NCBI GenBank assembly: GCA_027347805.1
Contig: DAIEQP010000005.1
Span: forward strand, 1 to 7,265
Length of the DNA stretch: 7,265 nucleotides
DNA from: Ignavibacteria bacterium
Lineage (GTDB): Bacteria > Bacteroidota > Ignavibacteria > Ignavibacteriales > Melioribacteraceae
Direction: 5' to 3'
Program-made: the position numbers and the translations under genes
In this document: positions 1-4,591 of the stretch, piece after piece
Position numbering within the stretch: position 1 is the stretch's first letter
How the letters are laid out: every line of letters starts with the position of its first letter
Notes under the pieces: model-generated
What the model was told of the DNA's origin: nothing
The model's input: only the letters and a program-made list of their open reading frames with translations
Databases searched by the model: none

Positions 1-768
1 GATAATAACCCCCATACCGGTGTAATGAGTTATAACGACAGCATTACTAAAATTCCAAGCGCAACAATTGGACTAGTAGATGCCGACTTTTTAAGCAAGG
101 CGTTAAAAGAGGAGCCTAATCTTAAAATTACTTTTCAGCTGGATTGCAAATCCTATGGATTGGTTCAATCTTACAATGTTATTGGAGAATTAAAAGGAAG
201 CGAAAAGCCAAACGAAGTAATTGTAGTTGGAGGGCATTTTGACAGCTGGGATAAAGGATGCGGTGCACACGATGATGGGGCTCCATCAGTTCAATCAATT
301 GAAGCAATTGAATTGTTCAAAAGGCTGGATATAAAACCTAAAAGAACTATTCGATGCATATTGTTTATAAATGAAGAAAATGGTTTACGCGGCGGGATTG
401 AATATGGAAAATATTCTGAGACTGCCGTGGAAAATCATATAGCGGCAATTGAATCTGATCGAGGAGCATTTACACCAAGAGGTTTCAACGTTACGACAGA
501 TTCATTAACATTTCAAAAACTATTAACATGGCTTCCAATATTAAATAAATCAAAAATTGACTGGATTAGAAAAGGCGGCAGCGGTGCCGATATCGGTCAG
601 ATAAAAAATTGTAAAGCTTTATTTGGTTTCGTTCCGGATGATCAGCGATATATGGATTTACATCATTCGGCAAATGATACATTTTCTTCTGTTCATCCTA
701 GGGAAATGGAGCTCGGAACATCTGCACTGGCAACGATGATTTACTTAATAAGTGAATATGGACTATAA
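1..768 (+). CDS. M28 family zinc metallopeptidase, carboxypeptidase Q-like (5' truncated by window edge)
   Basis: This is the C-terminal catalytic part of an M28 di-zinc exopeptidase, a family that removes residues from peptides or dipeptides. The frame is open from base 1 through eight codons before the first ATG (base 25), so the gene starts outside the window and that ATG is internal. Numbering from base 1, the expected metal and catalytic residues are all present: His79 in GGHFDSW, bridging Asp91 in GAHDDGAP, general base Glu125 and zinc ligand Glu126 in INEENG, Asp153 in ESDRGAF, and His222 in LHHSANDT. The ESD-G-F and HHS-x-x-DT signatures resemble carboxypeptidase Q (PGCP) more than the short bacterial aminopeptidases. 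By family comparison the missing N-terminal part should hold a signal peptide and the rest of the fold. The protein ends soon after the last zinc ligand, with no C-terminal sorting domain. The family call is firm; substrate is unknown. Confidence 0.9.
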   Translation, partial: DNNPHTGVMSYNDSITKIPSATIGLVDADFLSKALKEEPNLKITFQLDCKSYGLVQSYNVIGELKGSEKPNEVIVVGGHFDSWDKGCGAHDDGAPSVQSIEAIELFKRLDIKPKRTIRCILFINEENGLRGGIEYGKYSETAVENHIAAIESDRGAFTPRGFNVTTDSLTFQKLLTWLPILNKSKIDWIRKGGSGADIGQIKNCKALFGFVPDDQRYMDLHHSANDTFSSVHPREMELGTSALATMIYLISEYGL

Positions 769-795
769 AAAAAGAGACGCACGTTTGTGCGTCTC
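767..795 (-). terminator. Rho-independent terminator for the 806-2071 gene
   Basis: Read on the minus strand, a perfect 9-bp stem (GAGACGCAC / GTGCGTCTC, bases 795-787 and 782-774) closes an AAAC loop and is followed directly by seven T (773-767). It starts 10 bases after the TAG stop of the 806-2071 gene. On the plus strand the same hairpin is followed by AATTAACTG rather than a T run, so it should terminate only minus-strand transcripts efficiently. The last two bases of the T tract lie inside the TAA stop codon of the convergent peptidase gene. Confidence 0.93.
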
Positions 796-805
796 AATTA
801 ACTGA

Positions 806-2071
806 CTAGCGTCTTCTCTCAGAACCCCTCGATTCACGTTCACCTCTGCTTTCACTTCGACCTTCGGATCTGCTATTATTATTTTCGTTTCTAAAACTTG
901 GCCTTTCGTTGTTACGTTCTTCTCTCCTTTCTACCCTGCGCTCAGATTCCATCCCTCTCTGAACTTCATTTCTTCTTTCAATCTGCTGTCTCTCAGCTTC
1001 TCTTTGACGAACAGCTTCTCTTCTAGCATTTTCTCTCTGTTGATTTTCTTCTCTTCGTTTAATCGACTCTTCTCTTGCTGCTTCTCTTTGATTATTCTCT
1101 TCACGTGAACGCTGAATTTCTCTATCAGAATTTTGTCTTTCAATATCTCTTTGATTTCTAATTTCCGAGTCTCTTGTGCGTTCTTCATTTCTAGAACTAT
1201 TTCGTTCAATTTGATTAGCATCTCTTTCAGCAAATCTTGGCGTGCTTAATTTATCACGTTCGAATGTAGCAGAACGATCACCTCGTCTTATATCAAATTT
1301 TTCTTCGCGGTTATTTCTTGTTAATTCATCCTGCGATGGCCTGTAAGTATAAATTCTGTCTCTATCTCTTTCGCGTGATCTTTCAAATTCTTCCCGGTTA
1401 TCAATTGAACGTATTTCTCTTTCACCAATTCTGTATCCGCCTCTTCTTTCAATAAAAGATCTATCTACTCCGCCATTTACAATTCTATCACGATCATAAT
1501 AAAAATTATTTCTGTATTTAGTAGCTCCAAAAATTTTCGAGCATCTCCAGTCATCCAGCAGATAATGATGAATATGTGAATGGCCGAATCTTCCGTAACT
1601 TATGAAATTCCACCAGCGATGATTTGAATGCCATCCGATTGAGAAGTGAATACCCCTATGTATATTGAATGAAGCGTATGGAGGTAATGGAGCCCAGCCG
1701 ATATAATCATCGTTATAACGCCATTCAACCCACGAAGGTGCCCATTCATAATCAGGAATCCATATCCAGCCATAATAATCATCTAAATACCATCTGCCGT
1801 AATGATAAGTAGCCCAGCCGAATGGTTCATCAGAATCCCAGTACCATCCATCATTAGTCCAGCTCCACCGGCCGATGCTGTAAGGACGCCAATCTCTATG
1901 AATATTACGCGGATGCCATGCAACAACATCACCATCAAGTTGAATCCAGGAACCATATGGACGAAGTGATGAGTAAAAAAATCCAAAGGAAACTTCAATT
2001 CCAGGTTTAGCATTAATTATTGATCCGAATAGCATCATTATTACGAAGTATGCAAATATTATCTTTTTCAT
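806..2071 (-). CDS. Secreted W/Y-rich (DUF6600/YXWGXW-like) protein with Arg/Glu-rich tail
   Basis: This is an exported protein of unknown function, 421 residues from the chosen start. Residues 1-21 form a signal peptide (MKK, hydrophobic core, cleavage expected after INA). Residues about 39-130 are extremely aromatic, with 15 Trp between 42 and 126 in repeating patterns such as YGSW, GRWSW, GWYW, GRWYLDD, GWIWIPDYEWAP and IGWAPLPP. This is the signature of the DUF6600 / YXWGXW-repeat proteins of Gram-negative bacteria. From about residue 190 to the end the chain is highly charged and low in complexity; the last 54 residues contain 16 Arg and 13 Glu, suggesting a disordered or helical surface segment. 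The frame also extends two codons upstream to a TTG at 2077, but that would abut the AGAGG ribosome site. The ATG at 2071 is 6 bases downstream of it and is preferred. The gene is monocistronic, ended by the terminator at 767-795. Envelope location is inferred. Confidence 0.85.
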   Translation of the reverse strand: MKKIIFAYFVIMMLFGSIINAKPGIEVSFGFFYSSLRPYGSWIQLDGDVVAWHPRNIHRDWRPYSIGRWSWTNDGWYWDSDEPFGWATYHYGRWYLDDYYGWIWIPDYEWAPSWVEWRYNDDYIGWAPLPPYASFNIHRGIHFSIGWHSNHRWWNFISYGRFGHSHIHHYLLDDWRCSKIFGATKYRNNFYYDRDRIVNGGVDRSFIERRGGYRIGEREIRSIDNREEFERSRERDRDRIYTYRPSQDELTRNNREEKFDIRRGDRSATFERDKLSTPRFAERDANQIERNSSRNEERTRDSEIRNQRDIERQNSDREIQRSREENNQREAAREESIKRREENQQRENARREAVRQREAERQQIERRNEVQRGMESERRVERREERNNERPSFRNENNNSRSEGRSESRGERESRGSERRR

Positions 2072-2077
2072 TTTCAA

Positions 2078-2082
2078 CCTCT
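2078..2082 (-). promoter_or_regulatory. Ribosome binding site that decides the start at 2071
   Basis: On the minus strand AGAGG is followed by TTGAAA and then ATG (2071). The 6-base spacing suits the ATG. The in-frame TTG at 2077 would touch the site with no spacing, so it is unlikely to be the start. Confidence 0.6.
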
Positions 2083-2130
2083 AAATGTGTCAATAATTAC
2101 GTTCCAAACTGAATGCCAGAAAAAAACGAG

Positions 2131-2150
2131 TAAATTTGGATAAATTTGCT
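2131..2150 (+). repeat. Tandem TAAATTTG direct repeat, possible Bacteroidota-type -7 elements
   Basis: Two perfect copies of the 8-mer TAAATTTG start 10 bases apart (2131 and 2141). Each fits TAnnTTTG, the known -7 promoter element of Bacteroidota. No TTG-type -33 element is seen 19-23 bases upstream of either copy, and the next plus-strand start codon is about 115 bases away. The repeat is certain; a promoter or operator role is only a suggestion. Confidence 0.35.
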
Positions 2151-2263
2151 TTAAGAAATTTTCATTGTTCAATAAAAAATACAATATGAATTCTTCCCTG
2201 GACAGAATCTATTTATTGATTTTTGCATCTAACACTTAAAGATTACAATTAACCGGGATTTCT

Positions 2264-2872
2264 ATGACATTAACAGATCAAACTAATGATATTAATAATA
2301 TAACAGCGAATACAATTTCTTATGATTCTTATTTGGAGAAGTTAAATCAGGCTGCCAATGTTGACGAGACAAATTTGAATGAGGAGGAAAAAGATAATCT
2401 TTCTAAAACCAAACTAAATATTCAAAGAGTAAACAGAATTCATAAAACATACAACGCAGATGAAAATTTAAAAGCAATAGTTTCCAAAATTGATGCGCCT
2501 CAAAAATGGATCTTGATTTCAGAGACCTGGTGCGGAGATTCTGCTCAGAATGTTCCTTACATTGTTGAGATGACAAAATTCAATCCGTTGATAGATCTGG
2601 AAATTGTTTTAAGGGATGAAAATCCTGAATTCATGGATTTATATCTAACTAACGGAACTAGAAGTATTCCAAAGTTAATTGCATTTAATGAAGAAGGACA
2701 GGAACTGTTTCAATGGGGGCCGCGGCCAAAAGAAGGTGCTGATTTAGTTAAGAAATTAAAAGATGAAGGGAAATCAAAAACAGAATTTCTTGAACAGCTC
2801 CATCTGTGGTACGGAAGAAACCGTGGTAAAGCTTTGGAAAAAGAATTTATTGAATTACTTTCTTCTATCTAA
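2264..2872 (+). CDS. Thioredoxin-like family protein with a single-cysteine CGDS site
   Basis: This is a predicted cytoplasmic thioredoxin-fold protein of 202 residues with no signal peptide or membrane segment. Residues 1-75 are a charged, probably helical N-terminal extension. The fold follows: a beta strand KWILI (81-85), the active-site loop ETWCGDS (87-93), the strand LEIVLRDEN (112-120), and the cis-proline loop RSIPKL (133-138) before a strand and a C-terminal helix. The WCGDS-AQNVP pattern resembles the Thioredoxin_9 group (PF14595), where only the first cysteine of the usual CxxC is kept. Cys90 is the only cysteine in the protein, with Ser93 in the second position, so it cannot form an intramolecular disulfide. 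A classical dithiol reductase role is therefore unlikely; a monothiol, thiol-adduct or non-redox role is possible. The start has a modest GGGA site 5 bases before the ATG. The stop overlaps the stop of the convergent gene at 2869. Confidence 0.85.
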   Translation: MTLTDQTNDINNITANTISYDSYLEKLNQAANVDETNLNEEEKDNLSKTKLNIQRVNRIHKTYNADENLKAIVSKIDAPQKWILISETWCGDSAQNVPYIVEMTKFNPLIDLEIVLRDENPEFMDLYLTNGTRSIPKLIAFNEEGQELFQWGPRPKEGADLVKKLKDEGKSKTEFLEQLHLWYGRNRGKALEKEFIELLSSI

Positions 2873-4116
2873 CGATCATAGCTGAACGGAAAATTAATCA
2901 AGATCTTAGTCTCAATCGGTTCACCTTTTTTAATACCGGGTGTAAATTTAGATTTTTGTAAAGCTGTTTCAACCAATTGATCGCAGCCATAACCAACACC
3001 ATCAATAATTTTAGAGTGAGTAAAGTTTCCGGCTTTATCAACAATTCCTTCAATCAGAATCATTCCTTTTAATTTTAGAGCTTTAGCAACATTAGGAATC
3101 TGAAACAGAGAATAAATTGTTGCCATATCATCTTCAGGTCTCGGGCATCTATCAGCTTCGCATAACACCGAAAGATTTTCCTCATATTTTCTGGTTTCTT
3201 TCTGTATTTCAACTTTCTGAGGTTCCTCTTTTACAATCTCCTGCTTTTTATGAGGTAAATTAAAATGAATATCCAAAGTCATCTGAGATTCAATTGGTTT
3301 ACCATTTTTTGTTGCGGCAATGAAACTTGCCTGGTTCACTAATCTTGCAGCTTCCTCATCGCATCCGAGCCCGATACCTTTTAGAATTTCCGATTTTGAT
3401 GGCTGCCCTTTTTCATTAATGTAAACCATCAATGTTACAATGCCTTCGAGTCCAAATTTGAGAGCATCTGCAGGGTAAACAATTTTCTCCTGAAGTGATT
3501 GAACAGAATTAATCATTGACGGCTGGGTAAAAATATCTGGGGTCTTTTCTTCTTTTTCTTTTACTGGTTCAACACTTTTAATATTGGCTTTTTGATCGGC
3601 TGCTGCTTTTATGATTTCATTTTTATTTGCAGGTGCTTCAATATTTGGTTCAATTGCTTTAACGGGTTTATTGATAGTTTGATTAACTGCAACCTCTACC
3701 TTTTTTTCCGGTTCTCGGAATTCATTTTCTAAAGGAACATTTTCAAAAATTTGTTTATTGATTTGCTGACCGTTATGAAATGATAAAATGCTCAGCAATA
3801 CTCCGCTTGAATTATACAGCTTTTCATCACCATCCTTGATGCCATTATTAACGAAAAATTCAGATTTCAGATTTCCATTTTCATGATATTCCCGTATCCA
3901 GCCATTAAGTATACCCTTGCTGAATGTTTTTTCAGTCATCAATTTTCCGTTTTGATAATACCAAAATGAAGTTCCATCAAGTATATCATTCACATATGAA
4001 ATTTCACTTTTAATTTTATGATCGGGATAATAACTTTTTACTATGCCATCCTGTGCAAATACAATTTTTGCAAACAAAAAGAGGCAGCAAATTATTTTAG
4101 AAATTTTTGTATTCAT
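2869..4116 (-). CDS. Exported YwqK (MORN-like) repeat protein with two TonB C-terminal domains
   Basis: This 415-residue protein carries an N-terminal signal peptide (residues 1-21, cleavage likely FA/QDG). Residues about 25-125 hold YwqK/MORN-like repeats (YYQNGKLMTEKTFSKG, YHENGNLKSEFFVNNG). A Lys/Glu/Pro-rich linker spans about 130-200. The first TonB C-terminal domain (about 210-288) has YPADALKFGLEGIVTLMVYI and the GIGLGCDEEA motif. A second linker holds Cys319 and Cys324. The second TonB-like domain (about 335-412) ends in GVGYGCDQLVETALQKSKF and PFSYDR. The TonB C-terminal fold normally contacts outer-membrane transporters. Here there is no cytoplasmic-membrane anchor after the cleavable signal, so energy transduction through ExbB/ExbD is not supported, and a periplasmic scaffold or binding role is more likely (inference). 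It is the last gene of the GH3 cluster. Its ATG follows the upstream stop by 3 bases and lacks a clear ribosome site. Confidence 0.85.
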   Translation of the reverse strand: MNTKISKIICCLFLFAKIVFAQDGIVKSYYPDHKIKSEISYVNDILDGTSFWYYQNGKLMTEKTFSKGILNGWIREYHENGNLKSEFFVNNGIKDGDEKLYNSSGVLLSILSFHNGQQINKQIFENVPLENEFREPEKKVEVAVNQTINKPVKAIEPNIEAPANKNEIIKAAADQKANIKSVEPVKEKEEKTPDIFTQPSMINSVQSLQEKIVYPADALKFGLEGIVTLMVYINEKGQPSKSEILKGIGLGCDEEAARLVNQASFIAATKNGKPIESQMTLDIHFNLPHKKQEIVKEEPQKVEIQKETRKYEENLSVLCEADRCPRPEDDMATIYSLFQIPNVAKALKLKGMILIEGIVDKAGNFTHSKIIDGVGYGCDQLVETALQKSKFTPGIKKGEPIETKILINFPFSYDR

Positions 4117-4122
4117 CTATCA
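4114..4122 (-). promoter_or_regulatory. Stop-stop-start junction, probable translational coupling
   Basis: On the minus strand the GlcG-like gene ends TGA, followed by TAG and then the ATG of the YwqK-TonB gene, all in one frame with no gap. The preceding bases are an A-rich run with no Shine-Dalgarno match. Translation of the downstream gene therefore probably depends on ribosomes finishing the upstream one and restarting. Confidence 0.55.
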
Positions 4123-4569
4123 ACTATTTTTTTCAACTTTGGCAATTGCTTTCAATACTATTTCCAAATCAGTTTCACTTCTGAATCCGCTGAATCCGGC
4201 AGAAAGTTTTGTTCCATCTTCCAAAGTAACCGGCTGTCCCCCTTCCCACCCGATAAAATCAGGCATTTTAATTCCAAAAGTATCTTTCAGTTCGCCTGAA
4301 AATACTTTCTTTTCGAATTCACCTGTTCTGAATCCGGTTATCCACACCTGACTAGCTTTAGTCCATGCTACACGAAAGCACTCTCTTCCGCGTATAATAT
4401 CAGTTCCCCAAATTTTACCATTAACCCTGCCTGATTCATCAATAATACAAACAGCAACATTTCCGTTTGCCTTAATAAAATCCTCTTCAACTTTAGCATA
4501 CCCGGGCACCAATAAATCAATCTCATTAATTATCTTTTCAATTTTCAAGGCTAATTCTTCTTTGTTCAT
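4120..4569 (-). CDS. GlcG/HbpS-like (DUF336) family protein
   Basis: This is a small, probably cytoplasmic protein of 149 residues with no signal peptide. The family pattern is recognisable: an N-terminal helix (1-30), the strand pair NVAVCIIDESGRVNGK (37-52, compare the usual AVVDxxG), a KAxxxxxTGF helix segment (71-80), then the glycine-rich core IGWEGGQPVTLEDGTKLSAGFSG (106-128), and the closing ETDLEIVLKAI helix (132-142). Relatives include the haem-binding HbpS of Streptomyces and GlcG of the glycolate locus, but the family's biochemical role is mostly undefined. This copy contains no histidine at all, so haem ligation by His is excluded; Cys41 and Cys64 are its only cysteines. An AAGGA site lies 9 bases before the ATG. 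It sits between GH3 (22-base gap) and the YwqK-TonB gene (3-base gap), so it is very likely co-transcribed. The family call is moderately strong; function is unknown. Confidence 0.72.
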   Translation of the reverse strand: MNKEELALKIEKIINEIDLLVPGYAKVEEDFIKANGNVAVCIIDESGRVNGKIWGTDIIRGRECFRVAWTKASQVWITGFRTGEFEKKVFSGELKDTFGIKMPDFIGWEGGQPVTLEDGTKLSAGFSGFRSETDLEIVLKAIAKVEKNS

Positions 4570-4578
4570 TTTATAAAT

Positions 4579-4583
4579 TCCTT
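4579..4583 (-). promoter_or_regulatory. Ribosome binding site of the GlcG-like gene
   Basis: AAGGA on the minus strand lies in the 22-base gap after the GH3 stop, 9 bases before the ATG at 4569. It is the best Shine-Dalgarno match in this cluster and supports that start. Confidence 0.6.
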
Positions 4584-4591
4584 AAATCAAA

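Larger units (their letters stand above)
2072..2263. other. Divergent intergenic region
   Basis: These 192 AT-rich bases lie between the divergently read W/Y-rich protein gene (-) and the thioredoxin-like gene (+), and should hold both promoters. I could not find a well-spaced -35/-10 pair for either gene. The only clear pattern is the doubled TAAATTTG at 2131-2150. No small ORF or strong hairpin is evident. Confidence 0.5.

Noticed and set aside
931..1233. A 100-residue Lys/Glu-rich minus-strand reading frame
   Set aside because: It lies wholly inside the Arg/Glu-rich tail of the 806-2071 gene in another frame. Its composition is the frame-shifted image of the same purine-rich DNA, with no ribosome site.
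1600..2013. Two short minus-strand frames over the aromatic domain
   Set aside because: They are shadows of the W/Y-rich domain; the Gly/Met/Ile-rich translations arise from the Trp and Tyr codons read out of frame.
2088..2093. TTGACA on the minus strand, a perfect -35 hexamer
   Set aside because: It lies only 16 bases before the start codon at 2071, so a -10 box at normal spacing would fall in or past the start codon.
2244..2249. TACAAT as a plus-strand -10 box for the thioredoxin-like gene
   Set aside because: No good -35 sits 16-18 bases upstream, and the resulting transcript would start at about the ribosome site with almost no leader.
4018..4351. Two overlapping plus-strand frames antisense to the YwqK-TonB and GlcG-like genes
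   Set aside because: They are antisense to two well-supported genes, have no family resemblance and show no ribosome site.
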